Source: Enterococcus hirae ATCC 9790
Lineage (GTDB): Bacteria; Bacillota; Bacilli; Lactobacillales; Enterococcaceae
Direction of reading: 5' to 3'
NCBI RefSeq assembly: GCF_000271405.2
Contig: NC_018081.1
Coordinates: 711,606-775,605, forward strand
Length of the DNA: 64,000 nucleotides
The position numbers and the translations under genes were made by a program. Shown here piece by piece: positions 9,500 to 18,693 of this stretch. Numbering within the stretch: the stretch's first letter is position 1; each line of letters starts with the position of its first letter. The notes under the pieces are model-generated. The model did not search any database. It was not told the origin of the DNA and saw nothing but the letters and a program-made list of their open reading frames with translations.

Positions 9500-9703
9500 A
9501 AGAGACTGGGACAAAACTTGTCTCAGTCTCTTCTAGTATTTCTAAATACGAATAAACGGTGAGATAAAACTAGTATCTTCGGAAAATTTGAGGAGCACCA
9601 AGCAGGTAACAATCAACATCAAAAACTAGTGTTTGTATTTCTTGTCAATTTTCGGAAATTCTTTCTTATTTCTTGATACTGAATAATTTTGTCTCAACCT
9701 CAA
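9500..9703 (+). repeat. Dispersed intergenic repeat, copy R1
   Basis: It opens with a hairpin of GAGACTGGGACAAAA and TTGTCTCAGTCTC that can terminate the M60 gene. A core, CGAATAAACGGTGAGA and ATCTTCGGAAA, follows, and it closes with TTTTGTCTCAACCTCA. The core matches the minus strand of the copy at 60321-60450. The 328-base gap to the next gene holds nothing else. Confidence 0.7.
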
Positions 9704-9752
9704 ATTATAGAGTCACTATTGCCCCAGCCACTTTATTAAGGATGATTATTTT

Positions 9753-10766
9753 ATGAAACGATCACGCAATCAAAAAATTGATCACTTGAGAGCATTAGCA
9801 ATTTTGTGTATCATTCTTGCTCATACAGGATTACAAGGAATCCTGTTCAATTTGCGTTGTTTTGATGTGCCATTAATGGCCTTTTGTTTAGCTATTTCTT
9901 ATTACTATAGCAGCAAGAATCTCTCCTATATTTCCTATGTCAAAAAAAGATTCACTCGTTTAATGGTTCCAACTTATATATTTCTGGCGTTATTATTTAC
10001 ATCACTTTTTTTCATTGCTCAGATTACCGATACTCCTTATCAATTTAATATTTTTTATATTTTGCACGCTTTTTTCATGGATACAGGTTATGGTTATGCT
10101 TGGATTATGCGAACGTTTTTTCTTGTATCTTTACTCATGCCCTTCCTGTATAAATTGAGCAAAAAATATCAGCACTTTGTGGAAATACTTGGTATTTTCA
10201 CTTTATTATTAATCCTCCAAATCTTTTTAGTTTATTTGATTCCTTATGTTCCAAGCTCATGGCAAATCCTTTATACTCAACTCGTTCCTTTAGCTTTTGG
10301 CTATTGTCCGATTGCTTTACTAGGATTACTTGTTTTTCAATTAGACCGAAAAAAACTATTACACTTATCAATTGTTATCTTATGTTACTTAAGCATTAGT
10401 TTCTATCTCTACGGACTCCATGGATTAACTTACTTTAAATACCCACCACAGTTGCCTTTTATTTTATATGGCTGTTTCTGTGGCTGTTTCTTATGGTATA
10501 TGTTAGCTAAATATGAAGGGAATTTCTTCGCCCCTATCAGTAATTATCTTTCTCTTCATTCACAAGAACTTTATTTTATTCATATTTTCTATATTTATAT
10601 TTATGAGTTTTATTTACCAAAGGAAGGAAGTCTGTTAAACAATTGGTTCTTTAATTTTATCTATTTACTTTCTATGTCATTACTTACGTTGTTTTTGATC
10701 AATCAAGGCAAAAAGAAAGTAAAACAAATTAAGAACAAAACACGCCAAGTAGAATGTGACGAGTAA
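9753..10766 (+). CDS. Acyltransferase 3 family membrane protein
   Basis: This 337-residue protein has about ten membrane segments. Its N-terminal segment, KIDHLRALAILCIILAH, is the hallmark of the OafA/WecH acyltransferase-3 family, including the His of the active region and the Arg pair near RFTRLMVP around residue 70. Members move acetyl or other acyl groups onto cell-surface glycans. The acceptor cannot be told from the sequence. It is a single gene, convergent with the P-type ATPase, and shares a terminator with it. Confidence 0.8.
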   Translation: MKRSRNQKIDHLRALAILCIILAHTGLQGILFNLRCFDVPLMAFCLAISYYYSSKNLSYISYVKKRFTRLMVPTYIFLALLFTSLFFIAQITDTPYQFNIFYILHAFFMDTGYGYAWIMRTFFLVSLLMPFLYKLSKKYQHFVEILGIFTLLLILQIFLVYLIPYVPSSWQILYTQLVPLAFGYCPIALLGLLVFQLDRKKLLHLSIVILCYLSISFYLYGLHGLTYFKYPPQLPFILYGCFCGCFLWYMLAKYEGNFFAPISNYLSLHSQELYFIHIFYIYIYEFYLPKEGSLLNNWFFNFIYLLSMSLLTLFLINQGKKKVKQIKNKTRQVECDE

Positions 10767-10856
10767 CCGCAGAAGCAGGAAAGAAAAATCTCTCGCATCA
10801 ACTTTCCCTACTGAAAGTCAGCTGTTTAAACGTCTTTTAGCCATTTTTTACATGCG

Positions 10857-10895
10857 AAAGAGCTTGGGCTGTTCGTTTTTGTCCCAAGCTCTTTT
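10857..10895 (+). terminator. Terminator between acyltransferase and ATPase genes
   Basis: A 12-bp stem (10857-10868 with 10883-10894) is followed by TTTT on the plus strand. It lies between convergent genes and may serve both, with a weaker T run on the minus side. Confidence 0.7.
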
Positions 10896-10898
10896 GAT

Positions 10899-13535
10899 TT
10901 ATTCTTCTTCTGCTTCAGGCAATTGATGAAATTTGATCAACTCATTCACAGCCACAGGTACGACTGATAAAAAGCCTACTAACAACCAATGGTTTAAGCT
11001 AACATGCACTAAGCCAAAGAGTTCTTGGGTAAACGGTAAAAGTGCAATGACCGTAGTGATGACCAATGAAAGTACCGCCATTTCCAATAACGATTTATTC
11101 GTTGCTAAGTTCACTTTGAAAATTGACTGACTGCTACGCACATTGAATACATGGAGGATTGACGAGTATGCTAACACTAAAAAGGCAACTGTCTGTCCAA
11201 CTTCTTGTCCTGCATCGACCCAAGGGCTAATAGTATCGACATAGCTTCCCAAATAATAACCAAACAAAGTCACGATCGTAAATATAGTCGCATTGATCGC
11301 AATTTTTTGTAGTAATCCTCGAGCAAAAATCCCTTCATTCTTAGGAATCGGTGCTTCGTCCATGATCCCTTTTTCTGCTGGTTCACGCCCCAAAGCAAAT
11401 CCAGGCAACCCATCAGCAACCACGTTGACAAACAACAATTGAACTGCTGTAAACGGTGCTCCCCAGCCCACTAGCATCGCAATCAACACAATAAAAATTT
11501 CTGAGACATTACAACTCAACAAAAAGTTGATCGCTTTACGAATGTTTTGATAGACGGAACGTCCTTGACTAACCGCATCGACGATCGTTGCAAAGTTGTC
11601 ATCGGTCAAGATCATATCTGATGCACTCTGTGCCACGTCAGTTCCAGTGATTCCCATTGCACACCCTACGTCACTTGCCTTCAAGGCGGGAGCATCGTTG
11701 ACGCCATCTCCAGTCATAGCCACCACGGCACCAGTTCGTTGCCATGATTTAACGATCCGGATCTTGTCTTCCGGCGTAACACGAGCATAAACAGAAAGGT
11801 CTTTGACACGCTCGTCTAATTCATCATCAGATAGTGCTTGTAGTTCTGAGCCCGACAGTGCTTCGGCTGGATTTGATAAAATCCCTAATTCTTTGGCTAT
11901 GGCACTAGCCGTAACAACATGATCTCCTGTGATCATCACTGTTTTGATTCCTGCTTTTTTTGCTCGTTTGATTGCTCCTTTACTTTCAGGACGAGGCGGA
12001 TCAATCATACCGATCAAACCAATCAAACGTAAATCTTTTTCTAATGCTTCTGAAGTGATTTCTTGCGGTTCTTCTTTATAGGTAGCATAACCTACCGCAA
12101 TGACCCTTAAAGCTTTTTTCCCAAAGCTATCATTGACGATCGTGGCCTGTTCAATGTCTCCTGAAGTAAAACGCGAAGCTAGGACGTCAAAAGCGCCTTT
12201 CGTAATTGAAATGTATTTTTCACCCATTTGATGAACCGTTGTCATCATCTTACGGTCTGAATCAAAGGATAGTTCTGCCACTCTCGGGTACTTTTCTTCT
12301 AATTCCTCTTTTGTGTGATAATTTTCTTCAACCGCTCGTACGATCGCGGCTTCTGTAGGGTTTCCTTTGACAATCAATTCATCATTTTCTTTTTCGACCG
12401 TCACATCGGTACAAAGAGCAGCCATCTTCAAGATTTCCATCGCACTGTTGGTCATTGAGTCCTCTACATCAGTCACTTCATCTTCTTTGCTCCAAACTCG
12501 GCGGACACGCATTTTATTTTGTGTCAGCGTTCCCGTTTTATCTGAACAAATCACATTGGCTGTTCCTAAAGTCTCAACTGCGGGGAGCTGACGAATAATG
12601 GCATGTTTCTTCGCCATTTTTTGGACACCATATGCTAAAGTCAATGTAACGATAACTGTCAATGTTTCTGGCACCGCAGCGACGGCTAAAGAAATGGATG
12701 TCATAAACATTTCCAGTAAGGGTTCTCCTTGGAGTTCACCAATAATAAACACTAACGCTGCAGCAGCTAATGCGATAAAACTGATGCGTTTGCCTAGTTG
12801 ATTCAATCGAATTTGTAATGGTGTTTTTTGAGCAGTGTTGTCATTTAAAAGTCCAGCAATCTTACCCATTTCGGTTTTCATCCCGATAGCGGTCACAATC
12901 GCTTTCCCACGACCAGCTGCGACTGTACACCCTTTAAACACCATATTGATTTGATCACCTAAGGCATCATCTTCTTGACTCACATAATCTGCATCTTTTT
13001 CGACCGCTTCACTTTCACCAGTCAGTGCCGATTCCTCTACTCTTAATTGCGAGGTTTCAACTAATCGAGCATCCGCCGCAATGGCTGAGCCAGATTCCAA
13101 GACCAGAACATCTCCCACAACTAGGTGTTCAGCATCCACTTTTTCAACTTTGCCATCTCGGATGACTGTGGCAGTTTGCTTGTTCATATCCTGAAGAGAT
13201 TCCAACGCTTTTTCGGCATTTCCTTCTTGTACGATAGCTAATACTGAATTAATGATTACGATCGCAATGATCAACAGTCCTTCAAATAAATCCCCATGTT
13301 CGGTGGCAAAGGCAGTATAAAAAGAAATGACTGCTGCTACAAGTAAAATAATCGTAGTAAAATCAGATAAACTTCGTAAAAACTTTTTTGCCAATGACTC
13401 TTTAGGCGCTTCCTCAAATTTGTTTTTCCCTTGTTCTTGACTTCTTTTTTCTGCTTCTTGGGTCGTTAACCCCTGTTCAATTGTTGTTTTTGTTTCACTC
13501 TCCAATTCTTTCACTGTTTTCTTAAAATCATCCAT
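10899..13535 (-). CDS. P-type calcium-transporting ATPase
   Basis: This is an 878-residue P2A-type pump that uses ATP to export calcium. The order is an N-terminal cation ATPase domain, two membrane segments, an actuator domain with LTGES near 171-175, and membrane segments 3-4 with the ion-binding glutamate in AVPE. Next come the phosphorylated Asp332 in DKTGTLT, the nucleotide domain, GDGVNDAPA, and six C-terminal segments with NVSE and NVVADGLP. The M4 glutamate, M5 Asn/Glu and M6 Asn/Asp support calcium specificity, as in listerial LMCA1 and B. subtilis YloB. The start has AAAGGAGG upstream. It is monocistronic. Confidence 0.88.
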   Translation of the reverse strand: MDDFKKTVKELESETKTTIEQGLTTQEAEKRSQEQGKNKFEEAPKESLAKKFLRSLSDFTTIILLVAAVISFYTAFATEHGDLFEGLLIIAIVIINSVLAIVQEGNAEKALESLQDMNKQTATVIRDGKVEKVDAEHLVVGDVLVLESGSAIAADARLVETSQLRVEESALTGESEAVEKDADYVSQEDDALGDQINMVFKGCTVAAGRGKAIVTAIGMKTEMGKIAGLLNDNTAQKTPLQIRLNQLGKRISFIALAAAALVFIIGELQGEPLLEMFMTSISLAVAAVPETLTVIVTLTLAYGVQKMAKKHAIIRQLPAVETLGTANVICSDKTGTLTQNKMRVRRVWSKEDEVTDVEDSMTNSAMEILKMAALCTDVTVEKENDELIVKGNPTEAAIVRAVEENYHTKEELEEKYPRVAELSFDSDRKMMTTVHQMGEKYISITKGAFDVLASRFTSGDIEQATIVNDSFGKKALRVIAVGYATYKEEPQEITSEALEKDLRLIGLIGMIDPPRPESKGAIKRAKKAGIKTVMITGDHVVTASAIAKELGILSNPAEALSGSELQALSDDELDERVKDLSVYARVTPEDKIRIVKSWQRTGAVVAMTGDGVNDAPALKASDVGCAMGITGTDVAQSASDMILTDDNFATIVDAVSQGRSVYQNIRKAINFLLSCNVSEIFIVLIAMLVGWGAPFTAVQLLFVNVVADGLPGFALGREPAEKGIMDEAPIPKNEGIFARGLLQKIAINATIFTIVTLFGYYLGSYVDTISPWVDAGQEVGQTVAFLVLAYSSILHVFNVRSSQSIFKVNLATNKSLLEMAVLSLVITTVIALLPFTQELFGLVHVSLNHWLLVGFLSVVPVAVNELIKFHQLPEAEEE

Positions 13536-13661
13536 CCTATTCCTCCTTTATTTTAAGCACACAAAAAAGGTACTTATTTTACTATACCACTGTTAAATTG
13601 CCTTATTCAACTATACCGCTTGTTGCTTCTCTAAAATAAGCATATCTCGTGAGCTTCTTTT

Positions 13662-13690
13662 TTGCAACCGCTAACAAAGTGTGCTATATT
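13662..13690 (+). promoter_or_regulatory. Strong sigma-70-type promoter of the decayed unit
   Basis: TTGCAA (13662-13667), 17 bases, then TATATT (13685-13690). It faces a stretch without an intact gene that ends in a good terminator. Confidence 0.65.
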
Positions 13691-14056
13691 ATAAGTGTAA
13701 GGAAGGAGGATACCATCAAATAAACAAAAGAATTTCTCGATAGATTAGTATAAGCAAACAAAGTTGTTAAAAGGTACAGGTTTCACCAATGAGGTCATGT
13801 GAAGTATAATCTTTTACAAATAGTGAATGCGTATGAGGCGTTAGATCATGCAGTATCTAAACCAGAAGTAACATGATACGTAAAAAAGAAGAACATGAAT
13901 ATCTGAAAACTGAATAGAATCAAGAGATGTTTCAACTGTTGAAGATGTAACAAAAACAAGATTTTTTGTTTATCAAGAAGAAATTCAACACGGTACTTTG
14001 CATGGGTCATGGAAAGTTACACTTATTTTGTTTATTTGATTCCTTCCGCATACGAA
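13691..14056 (+). pseudogene. Decayed gene or non-coding transcript, function unknown
   Basis: An AAGGAGG ribosome site at about 13702 is followed by ATC where an ATG would be expected. One frame then reads as interrupted protein-like fragments: TKEFLDRLV, stop, ANKVVKRYRFHQ, stop, GHVKYNLLQIVNAYEALDHAV. These read like the remains of a coding region of about 100-120 residues with several stops. I cannot name the ancestor. Promoter and terminator are intact, so the region may still be transcribed and could act as RNA. Confidence 0.45.
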
Positions 14057-14089
14057 GAGCTGGGCTTATCGAGAGCCCAGCTTTTTTTG
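14057..14089 (+). terminator. Terminator of the decayed unit
   Basis: A 9-bp stem (14058-14066 with 14074-14082) has a 7-base loop and a run of seven T. Confidence 0.8.
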
Positions 14090-14169
14090 TCGCCTGAGTT
14101 TATTTATCTTCTGCAAGAAACGAATCCATGTCTCCTACACTTTTTAATTCCAACTAAAACAAAGAATAG

Positions 14170-14220
14170 AAAAAAATCAGTCAAAGAACCCATTTTTCTA
14201 GTTGAGGATTCTTTGACTGA
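14170..14220 (-). terminator. Terminator of queA
   Basis: On the minus strand a 12-bp stem (14209-14220 with 14177-14188) is followed by TTTTTTT. It lies about 60 bases after the queA stop. Confidence 0.8.
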
Positions 14221-14281
14221 TAATTTATAATGGGCAATTACTGCCATTTTGTTTAATCGTATTGAAACAGCTTTTTTATCT

Positions 14282-15313
14282 TTATTTGACAAACATTGCA
14301 TCGCCGAAACTAAAGAAGCGATAACGTTCATCAATAGCATGTTGGTAAGCTGCTAATGTTAATTCTCGTCCAGCAAAGGCACTCACTAACATGACTAATG
14401 TTGATTTTGGTAAATGGAAATTTGTTGAAAATGCCTCTACCACTTTAAACTGATAACCTGGTGTGATGAAAATATCTGTCCAACCACTATCTGCTTTGAT
14501 TTCACCATCAAATTTGGTTCCAATCGTTTCAAGTGTACGGATCGAAGTCGTTCCTACGGCGATGATCTTGCCACCATTTTGACGGACTTGATTTAAGCGA
14601 CTTGCTGCTTCTTCTGTTAGACGATAAAATTCACTGTGCATATGGTGTTCTTCAATCTTGTCCACACTGACCGGCCGGAATGTTCCTAAGCCTACGTGAA
14701 GTGTCAAATAGACGAGTTCTACCCCTTTTGCTTCGATTTCTGCTAACAATTCTTTGGTAAAATGTAATCCAGCTGTAGGAGCTGCTGCTGACCCGTTTTC
14801 TTTTGCATAAACAGTTTGGTAACGATCTGGATCCTCTAAACGTTCTTTGATATAAGGAGGTAAAGGCATTTCGCCCAATGATTCCAACGTTTCAAGAAAA
14901 ATACCTTCGTATTCAAATTCAATGATTCTTCCGCCATGTTCTAATTCTTCTTTGACAACTGCTTGTAAGCGACCATCACCAAATGTAATTCGTGTACCTA
15001 CTTTCGCTCGTTTTGCCGGTTTGATCAACGTTTCCCAAGTATCTCCTTCTGTATTTGTCAAAAGTAATACTTCCAGGTGTGCACCTGTTTCAGTTTTTTC
15101 ACCATATAAACGAGCTGGCAACACACGTGTATTATTCATCACTAACGCATCTCCTGGATGCAATTCTTCTAAGATGTCATGGAAATGTTTATCCGACATT
15201 TCCCCAGTTGTACGATCTAAAACTAGTAACCGAGAATGGTCACGGTCTTTTAGTGGTGTTTGAGCGATCAACTCTTCTGGTAAATCAAAGTCAAAATCTT
15301 CTGTTGTTAACAT
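14282..15313 (-). CDS. queA: S-adenosylmethionine:tRNA ribosyltransferase-isomerase
   Basis: QueA transfers and rearranges the ribosyl group of S-adenosylmethionine onto 7-aminomethyl-7-deazaguanine in tRNA, giving epoxyqueuosine at the wobble position. The 343-residue product has the usual N-terminus [15 protein letters not shown], then SRLLVLDR, a central [10 protein letters not shown] and a C-terminal TTSIRTLE. I start at the ATG at 15313 (MLTTEDF), as in other family members. A GTG four codons upstream (15325) is possible, but it has no better ribosome site. No preQ1 riboswitch is seen upstream. The gene stands alone with its own terminator. Confidence 0.93.
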   Translation of the reverse strand: MLTTEDFDFDLPEELIAQTPLKDRDHSRLLVLDRTTGEMSDKHFHDILEELHPGDALVMNNTRVLPARLYGEKTETGAHLEVLLLTNTEGDTWETLIKPAKRAKVGTRITFGDGRLQAVVKEELEHGGRIIEFEYEGIFLETLESLGEMPLPPYIKERLEDPDRYQTVYAKENGSAAAPTAGLHFTKELLAEIEAKGVELVYLTLHVGLGTFRPVSVDKIEEHHMHSEFYRLTEEAASRLNQVRQNGGKIIAVGTTSIRTLETIGTKFDGEIKADSGWTDIFITPGYQFKVVEAFSTNFHLPKSTLVMLVSAFAGRELTLAAYQHAIDERYRFFSFGDAMFVK

Positions 15314-15441
15314 ATCGTCACTCACTTTCTATCTTCTGCCTTGTCATTCTAACATTTTTACTGTTACCTTGGCAAAACCCGCACTCGAAAAAAGAAGAAA
15401 GAGAAACGAACGAACAAACCGATTTCTTGCAAATAATCGTT

Positions 15442-16152
15442 TTATTTTTTTATAGATTTGATTGCATCATTGATATGATTGAGTTCAAAACGTTCAATTG
15501 TGCCTCCAAATTCCGTAGTGATTAAGTCATTCAATTTCTTTGCATCCATTTCTTTGACAATCGCTAAGACCCCTTCTTGTCCTTCTGGGATACAGTTAGC
15601 AATATAATGAAAAACATTTTTAGATTTTTTCTCTGCATGATGCGCTTGCCCAAAACCAATGACATCGCCAATCGCCCAGCCAAAGATCGCCCCTAATGGA
15701 CCACCGAGAAAGCCAATGATAATACCTAAAATACTATCACGCCACTCATTCTTTTCGCCTGAAAGATTCTCAAAATCCATCACTGTAAATCCTCTTTCGT
15801 CAAACGCGCGTTGAGCTAACATCACTTGTTGAACCTCAACATCTGGCTTTAGATCATTTCTTTTAAGTTTATTGAACACTTCTAAGCAGTGAACATCTTC
15901 CGCCATGTTGATCACTATTAGTGTATTTTCCGGCTCTACTTCGATGTTTGGATCTAGAGCTAGATCTTCCATTTCATAAAAAGAAGAATAATCATTTAGA
16001 TCACCTGAAGCAATTTTAGCCATCAACATTTCTGACTTATTGAGTTGATCGTCAGATACTTTTTGAAAGTTGCCCATTTGATCCTTGATTTCTTTATATT
16101 GATCTTCCGTCAAGACTTTTCCATTTTCAGTATTTCTATAATATTGTGCCAT
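15442..16152 (-). CDS. Hypothetical protein with a glycine-rich hydrophobic hairpin
   Basis: This 236-residue protein starts at the ATG at 16152, preceded by AAGGAG 11 bases away; an upstream in-frame start lacks such a site. The N-terminal half is acidic and soluble-looking. A glycine-zipper segment near residues 140-165 (IIGFLGGPLGAIFGWAIGD) could insert in a membrane. The C-terminal third (EGQEGVLAIVKEMD, TEFGGTIERF) resembles the DUF1269/general-stress type of alpha-beta proteins, in which a pore-like glycine segment sits between ferredoxin-like halves. Function is unknown. It is a single gene between queA and kimA. Confidence 0.65.
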   Translation of the reverse strand: MAQYYRNTENGKVLTEDQYKEIKDQMGNFQKVSDDQLNKSEMLMAKIASGDLNDYSSFYEMEDLALDPNIEVEPENTLIVINMAEDVHCLEVFNKLKRNDLKPDVEVQQVMLAQRAFDERGFTVMDFENLSGEKNEWRDSILGIIIGFLGGPLGAIFGWAIGDVIGFGQAHHAEKKSKNVFHYIANCIPEGQEGVLAIVKEMDAKKLNDLITTEFGGTIERFELNHINDAIKSIKK

Positions 16153-16263
16153 TGTCTTTTCAGCTCCTTCAAATAAATTGGATAAACATGTTCTACTAAA
16201 AAAATACATCAATTAAGTGACACTTTTTTATTTATTTTTTTTGTAATTATAAAATAAATAAAT

Positions 16264-16299
16264 AAAAAAATGCCTGAGTTTCTCACTCAAGCATTTTTT
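16264..16299 (-). terminator. Terminator of kimA
   Basis: A near-perfect stem (AAAATGCTTGAGT and ACTCAGGCATTTT on the minus strand) has a 4-5 base loop and T runs on both sides. Confidence 0.8.
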
Positions 16300-16311
16300 G
16301 GTCTTTAACAT

Positions 16312-18135
16312 TTATTTCTTCAAATGATAACTATACGTACTTATCACGATATTTTCTCGCCAAGATAAACGAAGTCTTAATCGTAAACTTGTTTGATTGT
16401 GTAAGATATTTTGCCAACGACGGTTTGGTACAAACTGTGGAATCAATACTGTCGTCGTATAGTTTTGTTTTGCGGCATTTTTACTTACCAGATCAACGTA
16501 GCGGATAATTGGATTTTCAATGGAACGATAAGAAGAATGAACAACTGAAAAACGGACATCAGGAAAATGTTTCTTGAAGTCTGCTTCAATTTCTTTTTCT
16601 TTTGCTATATCTTCATCCAATGACACGTGCATGGCCACCACATAATCCCCGATCGAACGAGCATAATTGATCGCACCGATGTTAACACGTGTGACATTTC
16701 CTACTAAAACCAGCACGGTATTTCCATCATAGTCATGTAACTTGGCGTCCGTTTCAAGTCGCAACTGTTCTGCTACCTTTTTGTAGTGATCATGAATGCG
16801 ATAGAAAATATACATCACAATTGGCATGATGATAAAGAATGGCCAAATATCACCTAAGCGGTAAACGAACAAAATCGCAATGATCGCATAAGAGATAAAC
16901 GCACCTGTGATATTTGCAATAGATTTTCCTAACCAGTTCTTTCCTTCTTTTTTCCATTTAACGACCATTCCTGTTTGTGATAGCGCAAAAGGAATAAATA
17001 CACCGATCGAGTATAACGGAATCAAACGTTCCGTTGAACCATGGAAAATAAATAAGAGAATGATCGAACCAAAAGCTAATGTCATGATCCCATTTGAGTA
17101 TCCTAAACGATCGCCACGATCTTGATACATATGTGGCATGAACTTATCTTTTGCCAAATTGTATGCTAATACTGGGAATGCAGAGAATCCAGTATTGGCA
17201 GCAACCGCCAAGATCAAAGCGGTAGCAAATTGTAATACATAATACAATGCGCCATGGCCAAAGACAGCTTTCCCAATCTGAGACAATACAGTAACTTCTT
17301 TTTCAGGCACGATCCCATACCAATAGTTGATGAACGTGATACCGACAAAGAAGAAGCCTAAGATCAAAGCCATCATTGTTAAAGTTGCTGCTGCATTTTT
17401 TGCTCGAGGTTTCTTGAAAAATGGTACGGCATTACTAATTGCTTCAACCCCTGTTAAAGAAGAAGAACCAGAAGAGAATGCTCGCAAAATCAATGCGATC
17501 GACACCCCTGGGATTGCAGCTCCAGGTAAGGCTGTTGCATGTAATGGTACGGCACCAGTAATGATATTAAACAGTCCGACCGCAATTAGCAACGTAATCA
17601 CAATGATGAACGTGTAAACAGGGAATAGCAAGAAAGAAGCCGATTCCCTTAACCCGCGTAAATTCAGCATCATCAAGAGCAATACGATTGCAACTGAGAT
17701 TGCTACTTGGTGACCATACAATGCGGGAATTGCCGAGGTAATCGCTTCGGCACCAGCTGACACGGAAACAGCTACCGTCAACATATAGTCGATCAACAAG
17801 GAACCTCCAGCGATCAACCCGGCATTTTTCCCAAGGTTTTCACTGCTGACGACGTAAGCCCCTCCGCCTTGAGGATACGCGTGAATGATTTGACGGTAAG
17901 AGAGAGTTAATGAAATCAATAGAATAATAACAAATGCTGCAATTGGCAGTGAATACCAAATGGCTGCAGTTGACAAGGCAACTAAAACAACCACAATCTG
18001 CTCTGTACCGTAAGCAATGGATGATAGGGCATCCGATGACAGCAATGCTAACGCGGCAAAACGAGTTAATTTATGCTCGTCGTTTTCAGCAGATTTCAAC
18101 GGCTTACCTACTAACAACCTTTTTAAGTAGTCCAA
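16312..18135 (-). CDS. kimA: High-affinity potassium importer KimA (YdaO family)
   Basis: KimA is an APC-fold proton-coupled potassium importer, inhibited by c-di-AMP in Bacillus. The 607-residue product has about twelve membrane segments, starting with LTRFAALALLSSDALSSIAYG, which is the family signature, and a cytoplasmic C-terminal domain of about 150 residues beginning near DGNTVLVLVGNV. I use the TTG at 18135 because AAAGGAG lies 8 bases before it. The upstream ATG at 18156 overlaps that site, and the resulting length fits the family. A promoter at 18216-18244 leaves only about a 75-base leader, too short for the c-di-AMP riboswitch that controls B. subtilis kimA. Confidence 0.85.
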   Translation of the reverse strand: MDYLKRLLVGKPLKSAENDEHKLTRFAALALLSSDALSSIAYGTEQIVVVLVALSTAAIWYSLPIAAFVIILLISLTLSYRQIIHAYPQGGGAYVVSSENLGKNAGLIAGGSLLIDYMLTVAVSVSAGAEAITSAIPALYGHQVAISVAIVLLLMMLNLRGLRESASFLLFPVYTFIIVITLLIAVGLFNIITGAVPLHATALPGAAIPGVSIALILRAFSSGSSSLTGVEAISNAVPFFKKPRAKNAAATLTMMALILGFFFVGITFINYWYGIVPEKEVTVLSQIGKAVFGHGALYYVLQFATALILAVAANTGFSAFPVLAYNLAKDKFMPHMYQDRGDRLGYSNGIMTLAFGSIILLFIFHGSTERLIPLYSIGVFIPFALSQTGMVVKWKKEGKNWLGKSIANITGAFISYAIIAILFVYRLGDIWPFFIIMPIVMYIFYRIHDHYKKVAEQLRLETDAKLHDYDGNTVLVLVGNVTRVNIGAINYARSIGDYVVAMHVSLDEDIAKEKEIEADFKKHFPDVRFSVVHSSYRSIENPIIRYVDLVSKNAAKQNYTTTVLIPQFVPNRRWQNILHNQTSLRLRLRLSWRENIVISTYSYHLKK

Positions 18136-18215
18136 TTTTTTTACTCCTTTACACACATATTTACTTCAAAATTATTATTGTCAAAATTAAAAAAATTTAT
18201 CTTAAACAAGATGTT

Positions 18216-18244
18216 ATAGTACGCTCCCATAATATAAAAGTCAA
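18216..18244 (-). promoter_or_regulatory. Promoter of kimA
   Basis: On the minus strand TTGACT (18239-18244), 17 bases, then TACTAT (18216-18221). Confidence 0.55.
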
Positions 18245-18607
18245 TAAACTTTCATAAAATTAATTGAAAAAAATTAGAAAAAAACAGTATTTTTTTCAAT
18301 CGTACGTTAAATTAGCAAATGCCTTACATTTCAACGACTTTTTTCCTTTTCTGTCAAAAAATGTAACATCTCACTCATCGAGATTTTTCTTTCCTATTCA
18401 ATAAAAACTTTTACTTTTCGTAGAACTTGAACAACCAGCACTTTCCAAAAAATAAGTAAACGGACTGTGATTTTTTCTAGCAATAATCAATCATTGTGGA
18501 ATCAGCCATAACAAACTTTACTTTTCTATTTTCAATTTTTTCAATTAAACTCGTTGTTTCTACAAAAAGAAAAAAATAGCTCCTCTGATCACCTAAGCTC
18601 TGTTAAT
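18245..18607. other. Intergenic stretch with nothing recognised
   Basis: A/T-rich sequence lies between the kimA promoter and the terminator of the YhgE/Pip gene. I see no gene, riboswitch core or repeat. Confidence 0.5.
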
Positions 18608-18665
18608 AAAATAAAGGCCTTGTCAGACGAAAATACATGACTATTTCTGTCTAACAAGGTCTTCT
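18608..18665 (-). terminator. Terminator of the YhgE/Pip gene
   Basis: On the minus strand AAGACCTTGTTAGAC pairs with GTCTGACAAGGCCTT across a loop of about 20 bases and is followed by a T-rich run. Confidence 0.75.
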
Positions 18666-18693
18666 TTTTTCAAACTGGTTATTGCTTTAACTA

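Noticed and set aside
15055..15525. 156-codon plus-strand frame
   Set aside because: It overlaps the start of queA and the end of the neighbouring gene on the other strand, and has no promoter or family resemblance.
18136..18693. c-di-AMP riboswitch upstream of kimA
   Set aside because: The conserved GG-rich blocks are absent and the promoter sits too close to the start codon.
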